Positions 1 through 11,141 of a stretch of DNA of 64,000 nucleotides are shown piece by piece. The notes under the pieces were generated by a model that was given only the letters and a program-made list of their open reading frames with translations, did no database searches and had not been told where the DNA came from. The DNA comes from Portunus trituberculatus (taxonomy: Eukaryota; Arthropoda; Malacostraca; Decapoda; Portunidae): positions 17,829,273-17,893,272 of the forward strand of contig NC_059289.1 in the NCBI RefSeq assembly GCF_017591435.1. Reading direction: 5' to 3'. How positions within the stretch are numbered: position 1 is the first letter of the stretch; each line of letters begins with the position of its first letter. The translations under genes and the position numbers were made by a program.

Positions 1-119
1 ATGAAGAATTAGTCTTTTTTATCACTGGTCAGAATTACGTCAGCTGTCTCCTCCGCCGAGATATTACTGTTACCGAGGTCACAGTAGAATTGATTGATAA
101 ATGAATATGCATGATTGAT

Positions 120-800
120 AGGTGAGCTTGCAGGATTGAGGGTTGGAGGTTGGGAAGGATGAGTTTGCAGGGGTTGGAGGTTGGGGAAGGATGAGTTTGC
201 AGGGGTTGGAGGTTGGGGAAGAATGAGTTTGCAGGGGTTTGTGGATGGAAGGGTTGAGGGGGAGAGGAGTTTGTAGGGTTTGGGGATGGAAGGGTTGAAG
301 GGAAGCGAGTTTGCAGGGGTTGGGGTGGAAGGGTTGAGGTTAGGTTTTTGCAGGGGTTGTGATTGGGAAAGGATGAGTTTGCAGGGGTTTGGGGTGGAAG
401 GGTTGAAGGGGAGGTGAGTTTGTAGGGGTTGGGGGTGGAAGGGTTGAGAGAAAGAGGAGTTTGAAGGGGTTGAGGGTGGAAGGGTTGAAGGGGAGATGAG
501 TTTGCAGGGGTTGGGATTGGGGAAGGATGAGTTTGCAGGGGTTGGGGGTGGAAGGGTTGAGGGGAGGCGAGTTTGCAGGGGTTGAGATTGGGGAAGAATG
601 AGTTTGCAAGGGTTTGGGGTGGAAGGGTTGAGGGGAGGTGAGTTTGCAGGGGTTGAGGGTGAAAGGGTTGAGGGGAGGTGAGTTTGCAGAGGTTGGGGGT
701 GGAAGGGTTGAGGGGAAGGTGAGTTTGCAGGCGTTGTGGTTGGGGAGGTGAGTTTGCAGGGGTTGGGGGTGAAAGGGTTGGTGGGGAGAGTGTTCTGAGT
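120..800. repeat. G-rich degenerate minisatellite
   Basis: The plus strand repeats a unit of about 33-65 bases built from two blocks, 'gagtttgcaggggttgg' and 'gtggaagggttgagggg', with well over ten copies of each. Unit length varies because the blocks are reshuffled. The plus strand has many runs of three to five G, so G-quadruplexes are plausible. Long minus-strand reading frames here encode only repeated Pro/Thr/Leu/Gln strings and are not considered genes. Confidence 0.85.
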
Positions 801-1039
801 GTGGAGGATGCAGTGAGTGTGTGACAGACATTAGAACACTTAGAAGACGAGGACGAGGTTGTTTTGAGGGTCTGAGTTGGGGGACGGGGGTTAGCTGGGC
901 GGGTGGTGGTGGTCGAGTGGTGGAGGGTGGGTTGGGGGGCGGAGGAGGCGGGGTGGGCTCGGAGTTGGGGAGGTTGTGGGTTTTCAAGTTGGCGGATCAA
1001 ACACGGCAATGTTCTCTGAAGGACAAGTGAAAGTCAAGG

Positions 1040-3180
1040 TTTGAGAGGGAGGGTTGTAGGCACTGGGAATGGGGAGAGGGGGTAGAGGGTGTACTCAAGG
1101 CTCTATTAAAACTGAGTGAAGATTAACGAAAGAAGATGGTGATGTTCCTTTTTATCATTATCTTTATCTCTAAGCTGATAATAGATTCCCCTTCTTTTTT
1201 ACGCGTATTCATTTAAGATTAGAAGCAAACAAGTTAATTTTGAGGAGATACATTGGCCAGCATCTGACGAGTAGCTTTGCACGGCTGGCAGGAACGAAAC
1301 ACTGACGCTCTGCCGCTTGACTTGTGAGCTGGGCACGCGTGCATACCAGTCCTTAAGTTTTCAGTCTTCAGTGGGTCAAACATCAGTCTCAGTGTGCCAC
1401 TTGTTAGGATCTCATCACAACACTACTGCGCTTGGTTCCTTCTGTCTACACACATAAGGAAACGGAATGCTGAATGGTGCAATGCTGAGTTAGATGAACG
1501 TGTTATGTAGTGCGAGGTGTGGTGATCGGTGCATGGCAGGGACAGTGTGGGGTGGGTGAGGGTGAGGGTGGGATGTTTGTGGTAGTGCAGTAGATGATAG
1601 AGGGAACTAAAGAGGGCAGAAGACTCATTGACTTATTTCGCGGAAACTTCAGGATGTGATGATGTAAAGTTAGTAAGTGACACCTATGTAAGTCTTTTTC
1701 GGTGGTGAGTGGTGCAGTAAGAGGATTAATGGACGCATATAGGTAATCTTCTGTCACTAGGATGGTATGGTGGTGAGCGATGCAGCATGATTCAGGCTGG
1801 CAGCGTGGTGCGTGCGTGGGATTCAGCGTAGTGATGCTTATTTTACGTAAACATACTTGGTGGGAGTGAAAGTCTCAAGTATTCTGGTGACTTAGCCGGA
1901 AATGGGAAAATTAGTGTGGCTTGAGTAAGGTGAAGGAAAATAATGAGGCCGCGGCAGCGTCCCTGAAGGAGACGGACGGTGTAGAAGAGCCAGAGGACGC
2001 GCGGCGGGGAGTGGGTGGATGGGTGGGCGCTCTGGAAGGAGTAGTGGATGAGTGGGTGTAAGTATATACGTACATGTACGTTGGGATCGCCAGGAGAAAC
2101 TTAAATGGTAGGTAGCAGTACAACGAGGGGAATAATGACGGATGGAGAAGAGGGGGGATTGAAAGGAGAAAATAAAGGGAAATGGAATGGGTGGGGCTCT
2201 TCGAGGAAGACTCGCCAGCAGCACGCGAGGGAGGCGAGGGCGTGGTGGTGGCGGTCCATGGCGGTGGCGGTGGAGGTGGAGGTGGCGACGAGGTGTTAGG
2301 TGAGGGCTTCATCTGGCGCCGCACTGAAGCACCAGGAACATACTTATGAATACTATTAGATAAGAGAGTGCAGATAACAGGAAGTGAAAAAAAAAGTAAA
2401 AAGAACCTATAGAAAGCAAACATCGAGTGTGGCAGAACAGAGCAAGCTACAGTATCGAGAAATACTCTTATGTTGCTGAGGGTTGACCTGAGTACTGTAT
2501 ACCAGAGGAAAGAAGACTGAGAGGAAAGTCAAGGATGTGACAGAAACCAAGCATCGATGAAGCACCGCAGCGGAAAGGAACAGGATTGTAAAACGTCCCG
2601 TGCATCGCCGCTAACTGGCCACCCACCACCACCACCAAGAGGAACGACGGTACAGTCACTAAAGAGATGGCAGTTTGGTGTCTCGCTGCCTTCCCACAGG
2701 TGTTGCGGACTCGCGGTCACAGACACCATTGGTTATGCAGTGAAACGTTTCCATAATTTACACTAATTATGTATAATGGAATACAGAGATCCATTATAAT
2801 TCGAAGCTGCAGGCGTTGGGTAACTTGTCTGGGGAAGGAAACAGCGAAGTATGGGTCCTGCGTGACCACTGGCTGGTTAGGGTGGGCGTCTCGTGTTTAT
2901 GGTGCAGGGAATTGCGCCTTGGGGGGACGCCGCAAGGATAAGAAGCGTTACAGGACTCCGTGAAGCGATGAAGGATCAGGTGTCCCGATAGGCTGACACA
3001 AGTAACACTGGGGACATAATGTCACGTAATTATAAAGCAATGTATGTAATTACGAGTACCAGCAGAGCCCCACCTTCTCTTTACCAGCCGCGCCGCCTTC
3101 CTTGCCAGGACGCAGGTCTACTCACCCGCCTCGCAGCGGTGTGTGCACCAAGAGATGGGAAGAAATGACATTGTATACAT
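1040..3180. other. No recognisable gene or repeat
   Basis: This stretch is moderately GC-rich and contains only short open frames with low-complexity translations. I recognise no domain, tRNA, splice-consistent exon chain or transposon end. A purine-rich (GGTGGAGGTGGA-like) patch lies near 2,245-2,290. Confidence 0.5.
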
Positions 3181-3193
3181 TCATGTAAGCAAA

Positions 3194-3428
<235 letters not shown>

Positions 3429-3838
3429 GGGTATGACGCAGCGTATCAAGGTTGCAACACAGACAGACAGCGACAATAACAACGACAGGTTAATCAGGAC
3501 GTTTTGCCAACACAAGCTGATCGCCCACCTCGCCAAGCCCCAGCCCCGACCAACCCCGCCCCTCCCCACCCCACCCCAGACCTTAAGCATTGCCTCACCC
3601 TCTCTGAAGTAGGTCACTGTGGGCACAGTGCCGCGACCCGACAAATATTGGAGCCATTAACAACCCCATTACCGAACTATTAGTGTGGCGGTGGAGGTGG
3701 TGGTGGTGGTGGTGGTGGCTGAAGCATGGTTTTCCGCGTACCTATTATGTTATTTTGTGATGCTTTACTTAGAGAGATAGATGGATGGATGGATAGATAG
3801 ATAGATAGACGGGCTTTTCTTAGAGAAATGAATGGATG

Positions 3839-4398
<560 letters not shown>

Positions 4399-4575
4399 GG
4401 GGGAGGGGAACTTGGATAGAAGTAATAGGGAGTGGATATGGGAAATGTAGAAACAAAGAGTGGGGATGGGGAGGCGGACATGGAGTGGCGTTGAGAAGGT
4501 GTGACTTAATGACACAGTTTCTGGCCTGTGATATTTACGTCTTAGAATTAAAAGCCATTGAGTTGACATGTCGCT

Positions 4576-4581
4576 CTAGGT

Positions 4582-4659
<78 letters not shown>
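4576..4659. repeat. (CA)n array preceded by a LINE 3'-end motif
   Basis: The array begins with 'ctctaggtaaacacac', which resembles the 3' end of the CR1-like LINE family seen elsewhere here (CTAGGTAAATACACAC). It is therefore probably the tail of an older, otherwise lost LINE copy. It runs directly into the 5'-truncated LINE that follows. Confidence 0.8.
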
Positions 4660-4663
<4 letters not shown>

Positions 4664-5260
4664 CCATATTGATAGAATTTTTAGAGAAACATATAATTTG
4701 CTAAGGAATATTGGAATAGCGTTTCACTACATGGACAAAGAAATGATGAAGAAATTGATAAGTACTATAATAAGACCCAGATTGGAATATGCAGGAGTAG
4801 TGTAGACCCCTCATAAAAAGAAACACAAGAAAATTGGAGAGACTACAAAAAATGGCTACAAGAATTATTCCAGAATTTGAAGGGATGACATATGAGGAGA
4901 GACTAAAGGCTATGGATCTACCAACTCTGGAACAAAGAAGGGAGAGAGGAGATCTGATACAAGTTTATAAATTGATCAGCGAATGGACCAAGTGGATAAT
5001 GAGAAACTGATCCTGAGAGAAGAATATGACATCCGAAGCACAAGATCGCATAGTAAAAAGCTGAGAAAAGGAAGATGTCTGAGAGATGTAAAAAAATATA
5101 GTTTCCCACAAAGATGTATTGAGACGTGGAACAGTTTAAATGAAGAAGTAGTGTCTGCAACGAGTGTGCATACTTTTAAAGTAAGATTGGATAAGTGTAG
5201 ATATGGAGACGGGGCCACACAAGCATAAAGCCCAGGCCCTGTAAAACTACAACTAGGTAA
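4656..5260 (+). mobile_element. CR1-like LINE, 3' fragment (RT C-terminal region)
   Basis: Translation gives IFRETYNLLRNIG, AFHYMDKEMMKKLI, RPRLEYAGVV, LPTLEQRRERGDLIQ, then a frame reading REEYDIRSTR, KKLRKGRCLRDVKKYSFPQR and CIETWNSLNEEV. This is the C-terminal part of a CR1-type reverse transcriptase ORF. It carries a stop after AGVV and at least one frameshift, so it is dead. The copy is 5'-truncated exactly at a (CA)n array and ends in ACTAGGTAAATA followed by a second (CA)n array. It closely matches the minus-strand copy at 41.4-42.4 kb. Confidence 0.88.

Positions 5261-5261
<1 letters not shown>

Positions 5262-5331
<70 letters not shown>
5262..5331. repeat. (CA)n array, LINE tail
   Basis: About 70 bases of CA dinucleotide directly following the LINE end ACTAGGTAAATA. 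The A-rich sequence after it (5,340-5,590) contains nothing recognised. Confidence 0.95.
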
Positions 5332-5333
<2 letters not shown>

Positions 5334-5654
5334 AACGAATCAGTAGCCTAAGAGAGAAATTACAAAAGGGAACGAGTAGAAAATAACAGGTAAGAGAAAA
5401 AAAATAGTGAAAAAGTATAAAAAAGTGGATTCAAGATATGGTGAGAGGACATGAGTCAGGGAAGCGGGATAGAAACAAGATAGACAGAAAAACTAAAAAG
5501 AACGTAGATAAGGATGGGATCGGAGAGGATAAGAAAAAATCAAAGGGAAGGGAAAGAAGAGGGAATAAAACAGAGGCGTTATGTTCTAAATGTGTGTGTG
5601 TGTGTGTGTTTATTTATTTATTTATTATTATTATTTTTTTTTTTTTTGTGTGTG

Positions 5655-5846
5655 TACACACACCACACACCGGGACAACAAGGTCACAACTCCTCGATTT
5701 ACATCCCGTACCTATTCACTGCTAGGTGAACAGGGACTACACGTGAGAGGAGACACACCCAAATATCTCCACCCGGCCGGGGAATCGAATCCCGGTCCTC
5801 TGGCTTGTGAAGCCAGCGCTCTAACCACTGAGCTACCGGGTGTGTG
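5655..5846 (-). mobile_element. tRNA-Val-like SINE, copy 1
   Basis: Read on the minus strand it starts with a tRNA-like head: A-box region 'tagctcagtggttagagc', anticodon stem-loop ctggc-ttcacaa-gccag (CAC anticodon, valine) and B-box-like 'ggattcgattcc'. A conserved body follows, containing 'cacctagcagt..ataggtacgggatgtaa'. (CA)n sequence borders both the head and the tail. The 3' part is shorter than in the copies at 56-58 kb. A functional tRNA is unlikely because the body and five siblings mark it as a retroposon. Confidence 0.85.
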
Positions 5847-5869
5847 TGTGTGTGTGTGTGTGTGTTTGT

Positions 5870-6420
5870 TTTAGACGAAATGTGGGAACTAGAAAAATTA
5901 GAAAGAAAGAATCAGAACGGGAGGGAGGGAGGGACTCGTCAGGAGAGGGAGGGTGTGGCTGACCCAGTTCGCGTCACTGCCATATGGCGTTGTTTTGCAA
6001 AAGGTCACAAGAGAGCCGCAGGTATGACGCTCTTGTGATGAGGCAGCCTTGTAGACATTTCTGTTCCCACGTCCTCCTCCTCGTCCCTTGTCTCCATTTC
6101 CACTCTTTCTCACACCGTCCGATTTTTTCCCTTCCTTTCCATTCCATTTCCCTTTCATTGTGTCCCTTGCCGAGTCATTGGTGAAGCCAAGTAGGCATCT
6201 CTGAGGAGTGTAGGGGGAAAGCCCGCCCTGCCCTGCCCTCCGTGAGCTTGCATAATGAAGATAGTCCTGCTAAAGTGTCTGTAAGGCTTCTGTTGAAATG
6301 CCTTCGTAATACAAAATCATGTTATTGGTGATTTGCAGTACATGGTGATGATAAACTCTTTGTGGTATTCGTGCTTCTGGTCAACTGGTGAAAAGAAAAG
6401 TCTTAACTAAATATTTTGTT
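5870..6420. other. No recognisable feature
   Basis: Purine-rich then pyrimidine-rich single-copy-looking sequence. No domain, TIR or retroposon signature was found. Confidence 0.45.
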
Positions 6421-6421
6421 A

Positions 6422-6497
6422 AGCCTCGACAGGAATCGAACCTGGAACCTGCGACAAGGAAATACTCATCGCCGCTCTACCACTGAGCTACGAGGCT
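6422..6497 (-). tRNA. tRNA-like sequence, probably pseudogene or SINE head
   Basis: The minus strand folds as a 76-nt tRNA shape. It has a perfect 7-bp acceptor stem (AGCCTCG/CGAGGCT), D-stem GCTC/GAGC with loop AGTGGTA, and a T-arm CAGG-TTCGATT-CCTG. The A-box (TAGCTCAGTGGTAGAGC) and B-box (GGTTCGATTCC) are both good. The anticodon arm is wrong: GCGAT/GTCGC closes a loop of about 12 nt rather than 7, so no anticodon can be assigned, and C49-T65 mismatches. No SINE body is recognised downstream. I favour a tRNA-derived pseudogene. Confidence 0.45.
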
Positions 6498-6499
6498 TG

Positions 6500-7260
6500 A
6501 TGATTAATGTGTTATCTGTCTCCTGAAGACCTTCACCTGTGTCTTTCGCGCTGCACGGCCATATTGTCACTCTGAGTGTCGGGTGCCTGCAGCAGCTGAA
6601 TGACTGCCATACAGTATGTGTGCCACCACACAGGCTACAGTGCGAGGGATCAAATGTTCTATGGTGCCGCTCTGTGGGGCGCCAGCAGGCCGGGAACGTC
6701 TCTCACTCGTCGCGGCAGAGTGCAAGGGGTGGAGGCGGTTCGGCACGCTCCCTGTCGCCTCCTCTACACCTGTATACTTGTACATAAACCTTTCAGTCTG
6801 ATTAGATGACCTTGGTGTGCAGGACATATGGCTGTGAAACAAGCAGATGCAGACAGACGGACATCAGTTTTTACCTGCAGGGTGCAGAGTACAGACACCG
6901 TCGCTTTGTGCAAGAGGCACTAAAGTGCGGTGAGTGGCATGAGCCCCGAGGCTCGGGAGTGACCAGGATTTTATAAGGCTGGGAGGTAAGAGGTCGGTGT
7001 TCTGGTTTTACACGCTACATATAACACATTACGCAAACCTGACGACGGCCTTATTACGGCGGGCTGCGGGCTGCGCACGGAGGGCCGCGCCGTAGGGCTA
7101 GAGGCTGCCGCTGCCGGGCTTTCAGACGAACGAAGATTGTACGTAAGTACATACATACGTATTAACACATTGATTATGCGCATTCTAAGCAGGTTGTTCC
7201 TTGGATTGAAATGAATACTTAACCAAACTGCAATACATGTGTTGCTCTGAAGTTATTATA
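6500..7260. other. No recognisable gene
   Basis: Contains only short overlapping open frames on both strands with no recognised domain. A GC-rich stretch at 7,040-7,110 is not linked to any exon I can identify. Confidence 0.4.
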
Positions 7261-7264
7261 CGTT

Positions 7265-7545
7265 ACATTGATCTGGTAGACGTCACCCGTAGGTTCGAAT
7301 CCCACCACGTACCGTCTTGAAACTATGCCGTTTGTCGAGTGGTTTAAAATTACCTACATGTCACCATGATAACCAGGTTCCAGGTGGTGTAATTGCCTTA
7401 TACCAAAGATGCGCTTAGGTGGTGATATGGGCCGTAATATGGGTACCACTATAAATAAAATTGCCTGTGCCACTAATGGGTGGAAGTTGAACAGCGCTTT
7501 TCCATACTCTTCAAGTAAACCTACCTGCGCTATAGGCCACAACAT
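7265..7545 (+). mobile_element. tRNA-derived SINE-like repeat, family 2
   Basis: A B-box-like 'aggttcgaatccc' near 7,291 is followed by a body ending in 'tagtgg'-type sequence and an A-rich tail (aagaaaaaaaataaataaa) at 7,548. The stretch 7,440-7,545 (ataaataaaattgcctgtgc, ccactaatgggtgg, actcttcaagtaaacctac) recurs inverted at 13,120-13,235. Two dispersed copies in opposite orientation make it an interspersed repeat. No clear A-box was found, so the tRNA ancestry is tentative. Confidence 0.6.
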
Positions 7546-8878
7546 AAGAAAAAAAAAATAAATAAAAAATAAGGCGTGTAGTTTGAACTGTCAGCTTAAT
7601 TGCAAATCATGGCTGTGTCTGCATGTAATGTTAAACATTATGTAACGTAAAAAATCTTGAATACGTAATTATAACAGATAATTGTTGTAATTTTGTTTGA
7701 CAAACTTTAGTATAGCTTTTGCATTTTTTTCTGGGAAATTATAGTAATGCCTCTTTTTGTTTCCTAGTCAATCAATATACTACTATAATTAAAAATCAGT
7801 CACGTCTTAGGCCGCGTCCGCACTGGGAGTAGACAGCGGGCGAGAGCGAGAGCCAGGGGATGGCCTCCCCGCAAGTTGAAAGACGAGAAAGCTAAAGTCT
7901 ACAGTTTACTTTTCGGGCGCGAGTTCATCGGTTTGCAAAGCGATGTCGCCGAGATGTTTCTGTATCAAGGTAAAGAGAATTCCCTTGTTTCTATATTATC
8001 TACTGTATCTCGCTTCAGAAACTATAGATATGACATTTTTGTTGATACCGTTAGTCAGCAGTAATTGCAGAACTCTGATATACTCGTAAAAGTCAGGTAG
8101 GAAAATAATTGATTTGAATTCAAAACACCGCTCTGAAATGTTTATAACACATTTTACTTATGTCTGCCATATTCAGCTGCTATAAATGCCAAAATAAATC
8201 CCTTCAAGTTATAAATAAACGTCTAAATACGATGGCATGAGCAGATTTTTCATATTCAGCCACATAAAACAAACCACGAGACTTTGTAACATTTTCTCTG
8301 GTTTTCGTGCTCGCTAACGGTGGCTTGCTTTCACCAATGTCCCCAGCCAGGGTAGGGGATGAGGGACGACGCGGTGAGGGCTACATGCAGCTCTTTGCTT
8401 TCGTTATAGCATTTACAACAGCAACAACGCTATGTTTCTATTGGTCTCATATAATTATTCTATATTTACCTCACATAATTATTCTATAATACATCTTTGT
8501 GTTTCCGATATTATGATAAGTTCCCTTTCTCATCATATACCTACTTAACAGCCTCTTCTTGTTTCATGGTGGCATGTACGGTAAACAAATTTTGGTGAAC
8601 TTATCATGACCTTTAACTCACTATCCAGTGACTCAGCTGATATGAGGGTAGGGGAGGGCAAGGAAGGTGGTGGAGTTGCTATGGCAACTCCCGGTTCAGA
8701 AGCAGTCGCATCCAAGCCACAGAGAGGACTGATATCCACACATGGGTATAAAACAACTGATCAGTGTCTCACACATCCTGTTGTATTTATGGTGCATCAA
8801 ACAACAAACATAATAACACAACAGTGGAGAATAGCTAAGGGAGAACACAAGTTTCTGGTAAATTCATTTTCTACTCTC

Positions 8879-9546
8879 AAGTGCCAATTTGCGACTGAAA
8901 TTTCCGTAAGCAGAGTTTCCGACTCAAAATCGGTGCCCAGCGACTGGAGAAAGCAGTCGCAAAACAAGACCAACATTGTTAGTAGATTTGCGACTTTATT
9001 TACGTCGTGACGTCACGGAGTAAGCTTTGAAAATGTGGTCTGTAGATATAGAGATGTTAGAGTTGGTGAGGGAAAAAGAACAACACATCTGGCAAAAAAA
9101 AAAAGCGCAAATCGTCGTTCGAAGAAATAGCTGCCACTCTCCAAGAACTGTTTCCCTCAATGCAGGGTGTTGTTGGAGGTGAGGATTAAAGACTTCTCAG
9201 GATTTAATCTTTGGTCGCAATTCTGCATAGTCTTATGAGAAATGTAGGGTAATTTAGAGTGTGGTAGACACTCCTTTCCTTCCTTCTACTTAACCAGGGA
9301 CGTATCCACAGGTATTTTCTTTCTTATCTGGTGACTCTTCTTCCGGTACGCCAAAAGAAGAGCAACCACAGCTTCAGCATCGTCACTGGAGGAAGACATC
9401 TTGGCGGGTAGCTGTTTGTTTACATTCACTTCCCGCCAAGGCACCAACTAGTCGATACTTTCCAGGCACTACGTGTGACACTTTCCGACTGAAGAGATGA
9501 ATCGAAAACTAATTTCAGTCACAAATTGGCACGTGTAAATCCGCCT
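8879..9546 (+). mobile_element. Second Harbinger-like family, nested copy
   Basis: Homologous along its length to the complete copy at 36,402-37,689: 'gtgccaatttgcgac' at the left, 'tgcagggtgttgttgga' in the middle, and a right end 'ttggcacgtgtaaatccgcct' followed by TAA. The outer bases of the left TIR are missing, so the left end is truncated or overwritten. It contains a decayed MADF exon. Confidence 0.75.
9033..9178 (+). pseudogene. Decayed MADF-domain exon of a Harbinger accessory protein
   Basis: From the ATG the frame reads MWSVDIEMLELVREKEQHIW, matching the start of a MADF domain (hydrophobic-Leu-Val ... iW). An 11-A run then breaks the frame, after which another frame reads KSSFEEIAATLQELFPSMQG, matching the later MADF helix. 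A GTGAGG splice-donor-like sequence follows GGAG. MADF (Myb/SANT-like) proteins are the known DNA-binding partners encoded by PIF/Harbinger elements. The middle of the domain is deleted, so this is a relic. Confidence 0.65.
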
Positions 9547-10254
9547 TAACACATGGTGTTAAGGCACTGCTCATCATATAATGCTGCTCTCACAGTTTTG
9601 GCGGTTTTGAATGATATTTTTCCTCATGTGGCGACTGAATTTACTCATCAGTTTTGTTACTTAAGCAGCCACTCAATGAGTTGACTTCCTCCTCGTCTGT
9701 TACCATTTTAAGTATGATACAAACAGCCTTGGTGACAACCACTGCGATGTCAATACAAATTTCCATAACCTTTGTCACAATCCTAAATTTTGCAATCATT
9801 GTTTCAAATGTACACATCTTGTCCTTGCTAAACAGTAATTTAGCTTAACCGTAATTTATTTATTTATTTTTTTTTTATTTATTTATTATCATTATTTTTT
9901 TTTTTTTTTTTTGTCTTGATCCTCGTTTTGGATAGATTATAAGTTACATTAAAAGGAGAAGCACAGACAGTTTTTGTGATGTTTGGAACTTTACTGGGGT
10001 AAGGACTGTCTCATGTATTGTATGTTGGTTAACGCGGGCGAAGTGTATTGCCATAGCAACTCCAGTGAAATCACTTCCAATACGGCCACATATCCAACCT
10101 CTCGCTCCCAGTGCGGACGCGGCCTTACTCTCGTGCAGAGGCGGTGCTGGCTAGTTTTGCACCGTGGGCAAACAATCCATTGCCCCCCCCTCCTCCCCGC
10201 CGCTCTTCTTATGGAATCCTAAAAATGAATTTTAAAGCAAAAAAAGCTTACGCA

Positions 10255-10506
10255 AATTGACGTTCAATGAGATCCCTGCCACTCAACAAAATTGGTTCCC
10301 CTCTATGCAGGGTGTTGTTGGTGGTAAGGAATGAATACTTGTGATGATTTAAATTTGATCGTCACTGGAAGAAGACATCTTTTTGGATAGCTGTTTACGT
10401 TCACTTCCCAGTTGCCATGTGTGAACGTGTTCCGACTAGATGGGCTCAGTCGATACTTCTAGCGAATTGCAATTTCAGTCGGATATTGACACGTGTGAAC
10501 CCGCCT
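10255..10506 (+). mobile_element. Truncated copy of the second Harbinger-like family
   Basis: Shares 'ctatgcagggtgttgttgg' and the right end 'acacgtgtgaacccgcct' followed by TTA with the copies at 8.9-9.5 kb and 36.4-37.7 kb. The left half is absent. It starts about 130 bases after the outer 2.3-kb Harbinger ends. Confidence 0.65.
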
Positions 10507-11141
10507 TTACTGTCTCATAGATCATGCGCAACATTTTCTTGGAAACATAAGGGAATGGGACAACGGGCCGCCATATAGACTGGAAGGAAACTGCTAATGC
10601 ACAATTCATTCACTCAATTTCTGTACTCAGGATAGCTCCTTATGCCTCCAGGGGCAATTGATTGATTATTGAAGTAATGAAAAATTATTTAAATTTTAAA
10701 TTGAGTACTACTAAATAAAAAAAAGTAAAACTAAAATTATTTTTAAATTGAGTACTAAATAAAAAAGTAAAACTATGTACACATGTACCAAGAAACAAAG
10801 TAAGAAGTTGAGATAATAGAACATGAAAGAATCCTCAATTTTTTTTTATTACTGAAGAAGGAACCGAGTGTAAGCTGTACATATATTGGAAGCTGTAATA
10901 TGTAGAAATGAGGCGTCTGGAAGACGCCAGGTCAAATGGAAATATCAGCAAGCTCGCACTCTCCCACTCAATTGCCATGTTTATGATTGGGATAGAATTT
11001 ATACAGAAAACATGCCTTTATTTTTTACTTCATTGGTGATGTGAACAAAAGTTGCAATGATTCCAGAAATGCACCAATTTATACAGAAAGAGAGACAGAG
11101 TAAGGAGATGACAGTGCAGTTTGAGTTTCCCTCTGTTTGTA

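Larger units (their letters stand above)
7810..10124. mobile_element. PIF/Harbinger-type DNA transposon, non-autonomous (2.3 kb)
   Basis: Perfect 20-bp terminal inverted repeats, GGCCGCGTCCGCACTGGGAG, lie at 7,810 and, reversed, ending at 10,124. They are flanked by a TTA duplication (7,807-7,809 and 10,125-10,127). TIRs beginning GGCC with a 3-bp TTA/TAA duplication are typical of PIF/Harbinger. No intact DDE transposase is visible inside. The interior holds a nested, partly truncated copy of a second Harbinger-like family (8,879-9,546) and two RFX X-box-like palindromes (8,675-8,688 and 10,047-10,060). Confidence 0.85.

Noticed and set aside
35..1009. Long minus-strand open frame rich in Pro, Thr, Gln and Leu
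   Set aside because: It is the translation of a G-rich minisatellite; length follows repeat phase, with no codon structure or domain.
5590..5874. tRNA-Val gene on the minus strand
   Set aside because: The tRNA-like head has a SINE body and five related copies; acceptor pairing is poor.
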